From: Bifidobacterium colobi
GTDB taxonomy: Bacteria > Actinomycetota > Actinomycetes > Actinomycetales > Bifidobacteriaceae
NCBI RefSeq assembly: GCF_018555455.1
Contig: NZ_JAFEJU010000003.1
Coordinates: forward strand, 1-64,000
Reading direction: 5' to 3'
DNA: 64,000 bases
The translations under genes were made by a program, and so were the position numbers. A model generated the notes under the pieces. The model did not search any database. It was not told where the DNA came from and saw only the letters and a program-made list of their open reading frames with translations. Positions 33,379 through 42,465 of this stretch are shown here, piece by piece (the first letter of the stretch is position 1; every line of letters begins with the position of its first letter).

Positions 33379-34365
33379 TCAGGCCTTTTCGCTCTTTTCC
33401 ATGCTCTTCATCTTGACAACGGACGCGATAGCCGCGCCTCCAATTGCCACTACAATCACAGCCAGCGAGAGCCAAGTAGGAATCTCCGGCACCCAGTGCA
33501 CGCCATGACCGCCGTTGATGAACGGCAAGGTGTTGCCATGCAACGCCTCCATCACCAGCTTGACGCCGATGAAGCCCAACACAATGGACAGACCTGCCGG
33601 CAAGTAGACCAGCTTGTCCAGCAAAGCACCAAGCAGGAAGTACAGCTGCTGCAAGCCAAGCAATGCGAACACATTGGAGGTGAAAACGAGGAACGGATCC
33701 TTGGTCAGACCAAAGATTGCCGGAATCGAATCGAACGCGAACATCACATCCGTGGTGCCGATGGTCAGGAACACAATCAGCATCGGGGTCCAGTAACGCA
33801 CACCGTTGCGCGTGGTGCGCAGCTTTTCGCCATCATATTCATCAGTGATTTTGATGACCTTGCGCAGCGTACGAATCAGACCGTTTTCGTGGTACTCCTC
33901 ATCGTCATCACCACCGACAACCAGCTTGATCGCGGTGTAAATCAGGAAAGCGCCGAAGATGAAGAACACCCAGGTGAAGCGGGAGATCAGCGCGGCACCA
34001 ATCAGAATGAACAGGCCGCGGAAGATCAGTGCGATGGTAATACCCACCGAGAGCACATACTTCTGAATCTTCTTCGGTACGGCGAAGTTCGACATGATGA
34101 TGACGAACACGAACAGGTTATCGATGGACAGCGAGTACTCAGTCAACCATCCGGAATAGAACTCGATGGCGGGCTTGGATCCGGCGAAATACCAGATGCA
34201 CCCGCCGAAGATCAGCGCCATGACCACAAAGAATGCGATATGCTGCACGCATTCCTTGGTGGACGGCACGTGAGGTCGCCGTCCTATAACAAACAGGTCG
34301 ACGATGAAGAACAGCGCGAGCACCACAAACGTGGCGATTTCAAATGCAAGAGGGGTTTCTGCCAT
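33379..34365 (-). CDS. TerC-family integral membrane protein
   Basis: 328 residues with about nine membrane helices. The TerC signature is present: EYSLSIDNLFVFVIIMSNFAVP near residue 80, a charged cytoplasmic loop (GGDDDEEYHENGLIRTLRKVIKITDEYDGEKL), then FLTIGTTDVMFAFDSIPAIFGLTKDPFLVFTSNVFALLGLQQLYFLLGALLDKLVYL. The two Asp-containing motifs (SIDN and AFDS) suggest metal-ion handling; relatives export Mn(II) or help metalate exported proteins. Substrate here is not shown. The start ATG at 34365 follows GGGTAGTGAATC, a modest ribosome site. It stands alone between pyk and uvrB, with a long hairpin upstream. Confidence 0.93.
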   Translation of the reverse strand: MAETPLAFEIATFVVLALFFIVDLFVIGRRPHVPSTKECVQHIAFFVVMALIFGGCIWYFAGSKPAIEFYSGWLTEYSLSIDNLFVFVIIMSNFAVPKKIQKYVLSVGITIALIFRGLFILIGAALISRFTWVFFIFGAFLIYTAIKLVVGGDDDEEYHENGLIRTLRKVIKITDEYDGEKLRTTRNGVRYWTPMLIVFLTIGTTDVMFAFDSIPAIFGLTKDPFLVFTSNVFALLGLQQLYFLLGALLDKLVYLPAGLSIVLGFIGVKLVMEALHGNTLPFINGGHGVHWVPEIPTWLSLAVIVVAIGGAAIASVVKMKSMEKSEKA

Positions 34366-34418
34366 GATTCACTACCCTAACTTATGTAGTTGACGGCATT
34401 GAGTTAGCTGTACGGTTT

Positions 34419-34483
34419 GCGGGGCTTTCCCGAATTTCTCTCACTGAGCATCGCTCAGTGAGAGAAATTCGGGAAAGCCCCGC
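34419..34483. repeat. 31-bp perfect inverted repeat between uvrB and terC
   Basis: The arms 34419-34449 and 34453-34483 are exactly complementary over 31 bp (starting GCGGGGCTTTCCCGAATTTC) with a 3-nt loop. It lies 36 nt past the uvrB stop and 53 nt before the terC start. No T-tract follows, so it is not a textbook terminator, although a stem this long would probably stop transcription. Confidence 0.85.
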
Positions 34484-34519
34484 TTATCACGACGCTATCG
34501 CTGCCCGCTGCTGAAAGCC

Positions 34520-36631
34520 TCACTTATTTGCTTCCGTCATTTGCCGCAGTTCCTTTTTGAGGTCGCGAATTTCGTCGCGCAAACGGGCCGCAAGCTCGAA
34601 TTGGAGCTGTTCGGCGGCGGTATGCATCTGTTCGGAAAGCTGACGAATCAGGTCGGCGAGATCCTGTGCGGGAAGCCCGGCCTTCAAAATCTCCTCATGC
34701 CTCTTATCGGCCTCCTCCGCGTTCATGGTGGGTACGCCAAGATGCGTATTGCCCGCCTTGCCGGCGTTGCGATACCCGCCTTCAAGCAGAGTCTGCGTAT
34801 CCACATCCTCTTTGGCGAGCATATCGTTGACGTCGCTGATCTTCTTGATCAGCGGCTTCGGGTCGATGCCATGCTCCTTGTTATAGGCGATCTGCTTGGC
34901 GCGACGACGATCGGTTTCGTCAATGGCCTTGCGCATGGCCTCGGTGGTTTCATCGGCGTACATGATCACAGTGCCGGAAACATTACGGGCGGCACGACCG
35001 ATGGTCTGAATCAACGAACGATATGAGCGCAGGAAGCCTTCCTTATCAGCGTCCAAAATGGCAACCAATGAGACTTCAGGCAAATCCAAACCCTCGCGCA
35101 GCAGGTTGATACCCACAATCACATCAATCTTGCCTTCACGCAGCATACGCAACAGCTCCACGCGCCGCAGCGTGTCCACATCAGAATGGAGATACTCGAC
35201 CTTGATGCCACGTTCCAGCAGATAATCCGTCAAATCCTCAGCCATCTTCTTGGTGAGCGTGGTCACCAATGCTCGCTCGTTGCGAGCCACGCGTGCTTTG
35301 ATCTCATCCAACAGATCATCGATTTGTCCTTCAACCGGACGCACATCGATCTTCGGATCCAACAGCCCGGTCGGACGAATGATCTGCTCCACCACCCCGT
35401 CGGACAGTCCCAATTCGTAATCACCGGGAGTCGCGGACAGATATACCGTCTGACCGACTCGCTGCAGGAACTCCGGCCATTTGAGCGGACGGTTATCCAT
35501 GGCGGACGGCAATCGGAAGCCATGCTCCACCAACGTGCGCTTACGCGACGCGTCACCCTCATACATGGCGCCGATCTGCGGAACAGTCACATGGGACTCA
35601 TCAATAACCAGCAGAAAATCATCAGGGAAGAAATCAAGCAGCGTATGCGGCGGCGTACCCGGCGCGCGGCCGTCGAAATGCCTTGAGTAGTTTTCAACAC
35701 CCGAGCAGACTCCCACTTGGGTGAGCATTTCCAAATCATAGGTAGTGCGCATATTGAGGCGCTGCGCCTCCAGCTCCTTGCCTTGCTTATGCAGCTCGGC
35801 CAACCGTTCGTCAAGTTCCTCGCGAATGGTTTTGAGCGCGCGCTCCATACGGGCGGGACCGGCTACGTAGTGGGATGCCGGGAAGATATGCACCTCGTTC
35901 TCTTCAGCAATCTCGTCGCCGGTCAGCGGATGCAGTGTGGAGATGCGATCGATTTCGTCGCCGAAGAACTCGATGCGCACCGCAAGTTCTTCGTACACCG
36001 GAATGATCTCCACCGTGTCGCCACGCACACGGAAAGTGCCGCGGGTGAAGGCGATATCGTTGCGCTTGTACTGCATGGATACAAACTGGCGCAGCAGATC
36101 GTCACGATTGATCTCCTGCCCCACTTTGAGCAGCAACATGCGTCCGGCGTATTCCTCCGGTGTGCCCAAACCGTAGATGCAGGAGACCGTGGCCACCACC
36201 ACGCAATCGCGACGAGTCAGCAAGTTCGCTGTTGCCTGATGACGCAGTCGCTCCACATCGTCGTTGATGTTGGAGTCCTTCTCGATATAGGTATCGGTTT
36301 GCGGAATATAAGCTTCCGGCTGGTAATAATCGTAGTAGGACACGAAGTAGCTGACGGCGTTGTCTGGCATCAGCTCACGAAACTCTGCGCATAACTGTGC
36401 AGCAAGCGTCTTATTGGGTTCGATGATCAGGGTGGGGCGTTGCAGACGCTCGATCAGCCATGCGGTGGTTGCGGTTTTACCGGTACCGGTGGCACCCATC
36501 AGCACCACGTCGTTCTCACCGTTTTCGATGCGCTCGGCCAGCTCCTCGATGGCTTGTGGCTGATCGCCGGCCGGCTTGTACGGTGATTTGACGACGAATG
36601 GCTTATTGGCACGCTCGATATTGAATCCCAT
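34520..36631 (-). CDS. uvrB: UvrABC system protein B (excision-repair helicase)
   Basis: 703 residues. UvrB is the damage-verification helicase that loads at lesions with UvrA and recruits UvrC. Walker A is GATGTGKT near residue 45, the beta-hairpin region [22 protein letters not shown] follows, the DEAD-like motif is [10 protein letters not shown], and motif VI is QTIGRAARN. The UVR domain ([27 protein letters not shown]) ends the protein. The ATG at 36631 gives the conserved [25 protein letters not shown]; a 12-codon extension was rejected. The upstream region contains direct and inverted repeats. No SOS box of known sequence was identified there. Confidence 0.97.
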   Translation of the reverse strand: MGFNIERANKPFVVKSPYKPAGDQPQAIEELAERIENGENDVVLMGATGTGKTATTAWLIERLQRPTLIIEPNKTLAAQLCAEFRELMPDNAVSYFVSYYDYYQPEAYIPQTDTYIEKDSNINDDVERLRHQATANLLTRRDCVVVATVSCIYGLGTPEEYAGRMLLLKVGQEINRDDLLRQFVSMQYKRNDIAFTRGTFRVRGDTVEIIPVYEELAVRIEFFGDEIDRISTLHPLTGDEIAEENEVHIFPASHYVAGPARMERALKTIREELDERLAELHKQGKELEAQRLNMRTTYDLEMLTQVGVCSGVENYSRHFDGRAPGTPPHTLLDFFPDDFLLVIDESHVTVPQIGAMYEGDASRKRTLVEHGFRLPSAMDNRPLKWPEFLQRVGQTVYLSATPGDYELGLSDGVVEQIIRPTGLLDPKIDVRPVEGQIDDLLDEIKARVARNERALVTTLTKKMAEDLTDYLLERGIKVEYLHSDVDTLRRVELLRMLREGKIDVIVGINLLREGLDLPEVSLVAILDADKEGFLRSYRSLIQTIGRAARNVSGTVIMYADETTEAMRKAIDETDRRRAKQIAYNKEHGIDPKPLIKKISDVNDMLAKEDVDTQTLLEGGYRNAGKAGNTHLGVPTMNAEEADKRHEEILKAGLPAQDLADLIRQLSEQMHTAAEQLQFELAARLRDEIRDLKKELRQMTEANK

Positions 36632-36647
36632 GCGGCCATAATAAGCA

Positions 36648-36791
36648 CTGTAGGTTTTCCAACACAAAATGTAGGTTTTTCAACCCTGACTGACGGATAC
36701 CTATCACTGACTGACGGTTATATAACAAAATCCGTTATAAATCCGACAGTCAACGTTCAAAAACCGTCAGTCGGGGTTAGGAATCCTACAG
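36648..36791. promoter_or_regulatory. Repeat-rich uvrB upstream region
   Basis: TGTAGGTTTTCCAAC (36649-36663) recurs as TGTAGGTTTTTCAAC (36670-36684), exactly 21 bp apart, two helical turns. CTGACTGACGG occurs twice (36687-36697 and 36707-36717). An inverted, diverged copy of the combined unit lies at 36766-36790. The arrangement resembles multiple operator sites or stacked hairpins after coaE. No regulator can be named. Confidence 0.5.
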
Positions 36792-36800
36792 TTTCGGCTG

Positions 36801-37412
36801 CTAATGCAACTCGGTGAGGAGACACTGGTAGATCTCATCCACTTGGGCCATCATCTTGGTCATTGGCTGGGCGGAATCAACGACGAAGTCCGCAATCGCC
36901 CTACGCTCGGCTTCGCTGGATTGATGACGAATGCGGCCTTCGGCTTGTTCAAGGCTCATGCCGCGCTCTTCGATCATGCGATCAAGCCGCATGCACACCG
37001 GAGCCTCGACGGTAATAATGTGGTCGAAGCTGAACGGAATGCTGTCAATAACTTCGGCGAGCAACGGAACATCGTGAATGATGATGTCCGAAGAACCGCA
37101 CGATTGCTCCTCATGTGCCGCCAGTTGATAGATCAACGGATGCTCGATGGCATCCAATCGCTCGCGAGCTCCTGGCTCGGCATCCTGTCCAAAGACATGC
37201 TCGGCCATCCATGCCCTGTTCAGGCTGCCATCGGCGAGCAGCGAATCCGGTCCAAAAAGCCGCACAATGGCATCCAACGCCGCTCCCCCGGGCTCTACAA
37301 TCTGGCGCGCCAGCTGGTCATAATCAACGACATGCGCGCCAAGCTCAGCAAGATGTGCAGATACCGTGCTTTTCCCGGCCGCAATACCGCCCGTCAGTCC
37401 TACGCGTAGCAT
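36801..37412 (-). CDS. coaE: Dephospho-CoA kinase
   Basis: 203 residues. It phosphorylates the 3'-hydroxyl of dephospho-CoA, the last step of CoA synthesis. The P-loop GLTGGIAAGKST is at residues 5-16, followed by VVDYDQLARQIVEPGG, the LIYQLAAHEE region, DVPLLAE near 120, and RMIEERGMSLEQAEGRI in the lid. A 31-codon frame extension upstream was rejected: the ATG at 37412 sits immediately before the P-loop strand and has GGGTGAAT upstream. It is transcribed toward uvrB and diverges from murT with about 150 bp between the starts. Confidence 0.95.
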   Translation of the reverse strand: MLRVGLTGGIAAGKSTVSAHLAELGAHVVDYDQLARQIVEPGGAALDAIVRLFGPDSLLADGSLNRAWMAEHVFGQDAEPGARERLDAIEHPLIYQLAAHEEQSCGSSDIIIHDVPLLAEVIDSIPFSFDHIITVEAPVCMRLDRMIEERGMSLEQAEGRIRHQSSEAERRAIADFVVDSAQPMTKMMAQVDEIYQCLLTELH

Positions 37413-37563
37413 ATTCACCCGACCCTTTACCGTCGCCTTGTAGTTGCAATGTATTATATCGATACACCTACGTACCCGGCATGAACCGGCTCCCGTAACA
37501 GCCATTCGAAATACCTCGCCGCAACGTATTCAACTGCCTTCCCCTGTATGTATACTGACAACC

Positions 37564-38880
37564 ATGTTTTTTGAAATCGCTCTTGGAAGATTCCTCAAGC
37601 AACTTGCAAAAATCAAAGGCACTGGCGGCTCCGCTTTCCCGGGCCATGTGCTGGAGCAAATCGACCCCGACTTCATGAAGAAAGCCCTTTCTCAGGTTCG
37701 CAAGGGCATCGTGGTGATTGTCGGCACCAATGGCAAGACCACCACTTCTCGTCTAATCGCCGAAATCCTTCGTGCGCACGGCTATAAGGTGTTCAACAAC
37801 CCGACCGGTTCCAACTGGATTCGTGGCGTGAACTCCTCGCTGCTTGATTACCTCAGCCCCTTCGGCAAGCTCGATGCCGATTACGCTGTGGTGGAGCTTG
37901 ACGAGGGTCACTCCAACCGCTTCATCAAGCACGTTACGCCGAACTGGTGCGTGGTGCTCAACGTGCAGCGCGATCAGCTGGACCGCTTCGGCGAGCTTGA
38001 TGCCACCGCTCAGTTGCTGCGCAATGTGGTCGCCAGCTGCGACCGTGGCGTAACGCTTAACCATGACGACGAGCGTATCGCCGCTCTGTCCGATGCCGCC
38101 AAGGTACCGGTCTCCTACTTCCGTCTGGCAGATGATCTGAAGTCCCTGTTCCCCTCGGACAGCCAGCTGTACGATTCGATCATCGGCGAGTCCGATGACG
38201 ACGCGAACAAGGAAGACAAGCATCAGTCCGCCGATGACGTTGAGCTCACCGCCGTAGGCGACCAGAAGGCCACCTTCACCATTGACGGCAAGCCCTTCGA
38301 AACCGCTGTGGGCCTGGAAGGCGCCTACAACCAGCAGAACGCCGCGGCTGCCATCGCCGTGACCAAGCGTATGCTCGGCTCCAAGCTCAACCTGAGCAAG
38401 GTGAGTGAGGCTCTGGCCTCCATGACTCCGGCATTCGGTCGTGCGGAACGCGTGATGTACAAGGGCCAGCCTCTGGAACTCATTATTGTGAAGAACCCGG
38501 CAGGCTTCCGCGTGGCGTTGAACTCCTTCGCCTCGGATGGCTGGGCCACCATGACCATCAACAACGACACCTACGCCGATGGCCGTGATATGAGCTGGAT
38601 CTGGGATGTGGATATGTCTCCGCTGCGCGACAAGGGCGTGCAGATGGTCGCCGGCACCCGTGCCGAGGAGATGGCACTGCGTCTGGCATATGAGGATGTC
38701 CATGTCGATGCCGTCGAGCATGACTTCCTCGAGGCGTTCCATCACTTCTGCGACGCACATCCGAACGAACCCAAGCGTATCTACGGTTCCTACACTGGCA
38801 CGCTGGGCATTCGCATCAAGATTCTTGAACCGGAACTCGGTCTGGAATCCTCCGGTATCGGCATCGTGGATTGGGAGTGA
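37564..38880 (+). CDS. murT: MurT, Mur-ligase-like subunit of the lipid II amidotransferase
   Basis: 438 residues. The Mur ligase core has the ATP loop VGTNGKTTTSRLIAEIL (about 53-69) and the DELDEGHSN-type motif (VVELDEGHSNRF). The C-terminal DUF1727 domain has NNDTYADGRDMSWIWDVD, containing the Asp proposed to act with GatD. Together MurT and GatD normally amidate D-Glu of lipid II to D-isoGln. The usual four-Cys zinc ribbon is missing; in its place is an acidic linker (SDDDANKEDKHQSADDVEL). The ATG at 37564 is preceded within 8 nt by TATACT (37551-37556), with no Shine-Dalgarno, suggesting a leaderless mRNA. gatD follows after 6 nt. Confidence 0.93.
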   Translation: MFFEIALGRFLKQLAKIKGTGGSAFPGHVLEQIDPDFMKKALSQVRKGIVVIVGTNGKTTTSRLIAEILRAHGYKVFNNPTGSNWIRGVNSSLLDYLSPFGKLDADYAVVELDEGHSNRFIKHVTPNWCVVLNVQRDQLDRFGELDATAQLLRNVVASCDRGVTLNHDDERIAALSDAAKVPVSYFRLADDLKSLFPSDSQLYDSIIGESDDDANKEDKHQSADDVELTAVGDQKATFTIDGKPFETAVGLEGAYNQQNAAAAIAVTKRMLGSKLNLSKVSEALASMTPAFGRAERVMYKGQPLELIIVKNPAGFRVALNSFASDGWATMTINNDTYADGRDMSWIWDVDMSPLRDKGVQMVAGTRAEEMALRLAYEDVHVDAVEHDFLEAFHHFCDAHPNEPKRIYGSYTGTLGIRIKILEPELGLESSGIGIVDWE

Positions 38881-38886
38881 AGCATT

Positions 38887-39633
38887 ATGGCAAATACTGA
38901 ATCGCAAAATCGACCCATTGACGTTCTGCTCCTCTACCCCAAGGAGCTCAACATTTACGGTGATTACGGCAACACCCAGGTGATTCGCCGTCGTCTCGAA
39001 TGGTACGGCTACGAGCCGAACCTCATTATCTACGAGGGCGGCGATCTGCCTGAGAACATCGATATGGTGCTGGGCGGTGGCGGTCAGGATTCCGGTCTGA
39101 AGGCCATTTATCCTGATCTCAAGTCCAAGGAAGACCAGTTCAAGGCATTGGCTGAGGCCGAGGTGCCGATGTTGACCATCTCCGGTCTGTACCAGATGTT
39201 CGGCAAGTCCTTCCCGCTCGGAGGCGAAACGTTGGAAGGCCTTGGCCTGCTTGATGTGACGACCAAGGAAGGCGCAGAAAAGTTCGACGGCAATGTGTTC
39301 GCCGAATCCGAGCAGTTCGGCACCATCATCGGCTATGAAATTCACGAGAACCTGAGTTTCGTGGGCGAAGGTTCCAAGCCATTGGCCGAAAAAGTGACCA
39401 AGGGTACCAGCAACAACACGATCGACACCACTGAGGGCGCCATCAACCATCATGTGATTGGCACCTACCTGTACGGTCCGTTGCTGCCAAAGAATCCCGC
39501 CATCGCCGACTTCCTTATCAAGGCTGCCTGCGTGCATCGTTATGGTGCGTTTGAACCGGCTATCCAGCCGGCTAATCTCCCGGTGGCAAAGCTCACCGAG
39601 GAAGCTCGCAAGGTGGCGCTGACTCGTCCGTGA
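38887..39633 (+). CDS. gatD: GatD-like subunit of the lipid II amidotransferase, catalytic residues apparently missing
   Basis: 248 residues of the CobB/CobQ-like glutaminase family: LLYPKELNIYGDYGNTQVIRRRLEWYGYE, the GGGGQD loop near 63-68, and a C-terminal GTYLYGPLLPKNPAIADFLI. In active GatD the nucleophile elbow reads close to CGGYQLLG; here it is ISGLYQMFG with Ser99 in the Cys position. The general-base motif normally reads GTYLHGPLL; here Tyr196 replaces His. The only Cys is near residue 218, outside the active site. The fold is intact, so a structural partner role for MurT is likelier than glutaminase activity. It starts 6 nt after murT, with GGGAG in the end of murT. Confidence 0.9.
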   Translation: MANTESQNRPIDVLLLYPKELNIYGDYGNTQVIRRRLEWYGYEPNLIIYEGGDLPENIDMVLGGGGQDSGLKAIYPDLKSKEDQFKALAEAEVPMLTISGLYQMFGKSFPLGGETLEGLGLLDVTTKEGAEKFDGNVFAESEQFGTIIGYEIHENLSFVGEGSKPLAEKVTKGTSNNTIDTTEGAINHHVIGTYLYGPLLPKNPAIADFLIKAACVHRYGAFEPAIQPANLPVAKLTEEARKVALTRP

Positions 39634-39656
39634 TACGGCATTGATAATCGCGCAAT

Positions 39657-39705
39657 AAGGCCCCGGTTTTCTCCAGATGACACTGGTGAAAGCCGGGGCC
39701 TTTTG
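39657..39705 (+). terminator. Rho-independent terminator of murT-gatD
   Basis: AAGGCCCCGGTTTTC pairs with GAAAGCCGGGGCCTT, with one G-U pair, across a 16-nt loop, followed by TTTTG. It lies 23 nt past gatD. Confidence 0.88.
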
Positions 39706-39812
39706 TGTATATCATCCGGTGCGATGAAATCCCAGGATATGCCACCGCAACGATGTGGTACCACAGCTATGGGTACAGCAATAAGAATCGCTAGATACGA
39801 CCAGATACGAAA

Positions 39813-39856
39813 CGAGGCGGTGCATATCACCCATAAGGATGATGTGCACCGCCTCG
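39813..39856 (-). terminator. Terminator of rpsA
   Basis: CGAGGCGGTGCA (39813-39824) pairs perfectly with TGCACCGCCTCG (39845-39856). On the minus strand TTTCGT follows. It lies 37 nt beyond the rpsA stop. Confidence 0.75.
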
Positions 39857-39892
39857 TCAGCGATTCACAGAACCGTTAGGCTCGTGGCAAAC

Positions 39893-41368
39893 TCACTTGC
39901 CGAGCAGCTGGTCGCGCAGGGCGGCGAGCTGATCGGAATCGGCGAGGGTGCCGGTAGCCGGAGCGGCGGAAGAGTAGTTGGAGGTCTCCTCGACCGGCTT
40001 CTCTTCCTTCTGGCCCTGACCGTCGGCAGCAGCGGACTCGGCTGCGTTGGCCAGTTCCTTGGCGACGAACTCCTTGTGCTCTTCCCACAGTTCGTGAGCG
40101 GCAGCGTACTGGGATTCCCATTCCTCGCGCTGCTTCTCGTAACCAGCGATCCACTCGTTGGTGTTCGGGTCGAAGCCTTCGGGGTACTTGTAGTTGCCCT
40201 GCTCGTCGTACTCGGCCGGCATGCCGTAGATGGCCGGATCGAAGTCCTCGGAAGCCGGGTCAACGGAGTCGTTGGCCTGCTTGAGGGACAGGGAGATGCG
40301 GCGACGATCGAGATCGACGTCGATCACCTTGACGAACACGGTCTCGCCCGGCTTGACCACAGTCTCCGGGTTCTCGACGTGACGGTTGGCGAGCTCGGAG
40401 ATGTGCACCAGGCCCTCGATGCCGTCTTCGACGGAGATGAAGACACCGAACTGAACGATCTTGGTGACCTTGCCCTTGACGATCTGGCCAGGAACGTGGG
40501 TGCGAGCGAAGCGCTGCCACGGATCTTCCTGGGTTGCCTTGAGGGACAGGGAGATGCGTTCGCGATCGAGATCGACGTCGAGCACCTCAACGGTGACCTT
40601 GTCGCCGACCTTGACAACCTCGGACGGGTGATCGATGTGCTTCCAAGACAGCTCGGAAACGTGGATCAGGCCGTCAACGCCACCCAGGTCAACGAAGGCG
40701 CCGAAGTTGACGATGGAGGACACAACGCCCTCACGGATCTGGCCCTTCTTGAGCTGGGAGAGGAAGGTCTCACGGACTTCGGACTGGGTCTCCTCGAGGT
40801 ACTGACGACGGGAGAGGACCACGTTGTTGCGGTTCTTGTCGAGCTCGAGAATCTTGGCCTTGATCTTCTGGCCGATGTACGGGGAGAGATCGCGGACACG
40901 ACGCATTTCGACGAGGGAAGCCGGCAGGAAGCCACGCAGACCGATGTCCACGATGAGGCCGCCCTTGACAGCTTCGATGACGGTGCCCTCAACAACGCCG
41001 TCAGCTTCCTTGATCTTCTCGATGTCGCCCCAAGCACGCTCGTACTGAGCACGCTTCTTGGAGAGAATCAGTCGGCCTTCCTTGTCTTCCTTGGTGACGA
41101 CAAGGGCTTCAATCTGGTCGCCGACCTCGACAACCTCGTCAGGATCAACGTCCTTCTTGATGGAAAGTTCGCGGGAAGGAATCACACCTTCGGTCTTGTA
41201 GCCGATGTCCAGGAGAACTTCGTCGTGATCGATCTTAACGACGGTGCCCTCAACCAGATCACCATCGTCGAAGTTCTTGATGGTGGAATCGACTGCCTTG
41301 ATGAAGTCCTCTTCGGTGCCGATGTCGTTGATGGCGACCTTGGTGACTTCAGTGTTGTTCTCTGCCAT
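39893..41368 (-). CDS. rpsA: 30S ribosomal protein S1
   Basis: 491 residues with four S1 RNA-binding domains at about 36-105, 121-188, 209-277 and 294-363, ending respectively in GRLILSKKRA, NNVVLSRRQ, ERISLSLKAT and RRISLSLKQ. Actinobacterial S1 has four domains instead of the six of E. coli. The last ~125 residues (EDFDPAIYGMPAEYDEQGNYKYPEGFDPNTNEW...) are acidic and probably flexible. S1 helps mRNAs with structured leaders bind the 30S subunit. The start at 41368 has no obvious Shine-Dalgarno (AAACCATATATTTAC), which fits S1 messages that are self-regulated, though that is inference. Strong codon bias. Confidence 0.96.
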   Translation of the reverse strand: MAENNTEVTKVAINDIGTEEDFIKAVDSTIKNFDDGDLVEGTVVKIDHDEVLLDIGYKTEGVIPSRELSIKKDVDPDEVVEVGDQIEALVVTKEDKEGRLILSKKRAQYERAWGDIEKIKEADGVVEGTVIEAVKGGLIVDIGLRGFLPASLVEMRRVRDLSPYIGQKIKAKILELDKNRNNVVLSRRQYLEETQSEVRETFLSQLKKGQIREGVVSSIVNFGAFVDLGGVDGLIHVSELSWKHIDHPSEVVKVGDKVTVEVLDVDLDRERISLSLKATQEDPWQRFARTHVPGQIVKGKVTKIVQFGVFISVEDGIEGLVHISELANRHVENPETVVKPGETVFVKVIDVDLDRRRISLSLKQANDSVDPASEDFDPAIYGMPAEYDEQGNYKYPEGFDPNTNEWIAGYEKQREEWESQYAAAHELWEEHKEFVAKELANAAESAAADGQGQKEEKPVEETSNYSSAAPATGTLADSDQLAALRDQLLGK

Positions 41369-41481
41369 GTAAATATATGGTTTCTAATAGTGGATGGATA
41401 ATTACTCGATATTCAGTTATGCTTGTACGCCTTTTCAGGCATACAAGCATTCAGAATACAGAGAGCTATAGCCAAATATCA

Positions 41482-42366
41482 TTACTGGCGAACAGCGTGT
41501 CGTTCCGCCATTTCCACCACATTGGCAAGCAGCATGGCACGGGTCATGGGTCCCACACCTCCCGGGTTCGGGGTGTACGCGAAGGCCTTGTCGTAGCATG
41601 CCTTGTCCACATCGCCCTTGATACGGTAGCGTCCGGCTTCCTCGTCATAGACACGACTGACACCGACATCGACCAGTACAGCGCCTTCCTTGATCTTATC
41701 CGGAGTGACGAAGCCCGCCGAACCCATGGCTGCCACAATCACATCGGCGCGACGCATATGGTCAACCACATCCTTGGTACCGGTGTGGCACAAGGTTACC
41801 GTGGCGTTGACTGCATTGCGCGTCAGCATCAGACCGATGGTACGGCCGATGGTGATGCCACGGCCCAGCACGCACACCTCCTTGCCGTTCAGATCAATGT
41901 CGTAAGCCTTCAGCAGTTCGATGACGCCACGCGGTGTACACGGTAGCGGCGTTGAGATGTCGCCGCGCACATGCAGCACCAGCTCACCAAGATTGTAGGG
42001 GTGCATGCCATCAGCATCCTTGGCCGGATCGATCAGATCGATGATGGCGTTCTGATTGATGCCCTTGGGCAGCGGCAACTGGACGATGAACCCATTGCAT
42101 GCCGGGTCCTCGTTCAGTTCCTTGACCGCTTGGGCAATCTGCTCGAACGAAGCATCCGCCGGCAGTTCCTTCTTCACCGAATTGACACCGATTTCCTTGC
42201 AATCCGCGTGCTTGCCAGCCACATATTTCACAGAACCGGGGTCCTCCCCCACCAGTAGTGTGCCAAGTCCAGGGACCACGCCTTGCGCCTTGAGTCGTTC
42301 AACGCGCTTTGCCAAATCAGCTTTGATGTCGGCAGCGACCTGCTTGCCGTCGATTCGTGTAGCCAT
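41482..42366 (-). CDS. folD: Methylenetetrahydrofolate dehydrogenase / methenyltetrahydrofolate cyclohydrolase
   Basis: 294 residues. It interconverts 5,10-methylene- and 10-formyl-tetrahydrofolate using NADP. Seen: LGTLLVGEDPGSVKYVAGKHADCKEIG, where the active-site Lys normally sits in a YVxxK pattern (YVAGKH here); GFIVQLPLPKGI; PCTPRGVIELL; and the nucleotide-binding VLGRGITIGRTIGLML. The usual SxxVGxP loop reads GRGITIGRTI, the usual Ser and Pro being replaced. The ATG at 42366 has AAAGGG close upstream. It diverges from the metal ABC importer, and a 17-bp palindrome lies midway between the two starts. Confidence 0.96.
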   Translation of the reverse strand: MATRIDGKQVAADIKADLAKRVERLKAQGVVPGLGTLLVGEDPGSVKYVAGKHADCKEIGVNSVKKELPADASFEQIAQAVKELNEDPACNGFIVQLPLPKGINQNAIIDLIDPAKDADGMHPYNLGELVLHVRGDISTPLPCTPRGVIELLKAYDIDLNGKEVCVLGRGITIGRTIGLMLTRNAVNATVTLCHTGTKDVVDHMRRADVIVAAMGSAGFVTPDKIKEGAVLVDVGVSRVYDEEAGRYRIKGDVDKACYDKAFAYTPNPGGVGPMTRAMLLANVVEMAERHAVRQ

Positions 42367-42406
42367 CGAAGCCCTTTCTCAAAAATGTTTCGGTGAACAG
42401 TTTCGA

Positions 42407-42423
42407 AACGATAGACTATCGTT
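42407..42423. promoter_or_regulatory. 17-bp palindromic operator candidate between folD and the metal ABC importer
   Basis: AACGATAGACTATCGTT is a perfect 8-bp inverted repeat around one central base, 42 nt upstream of the binding-protein gene and 40 nt upstream of folD. Its position suggests metal-dependent control of the importer. It does not exactly match a Zur or MntR box known to me. Confidence 0.55.
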
Positions 42424-42465
42424 GAAATGAATCGGATTTGTATCTCACGATGAAGAAGGCTTGTT

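Noticed and set aside
37753-39537. Minus-strand ORF of 594 codons opposite murT-gatD
   Set aside because: It spans two recognised genes on the other strand, has no family match and is explained by codon bias.
39839-41401. Plus-strand ORF of 520 codons opposite rpsA
   Set aside because: Same explanation: shadow of a highly biased gene, with a Leu/Val/Asp-rich product.
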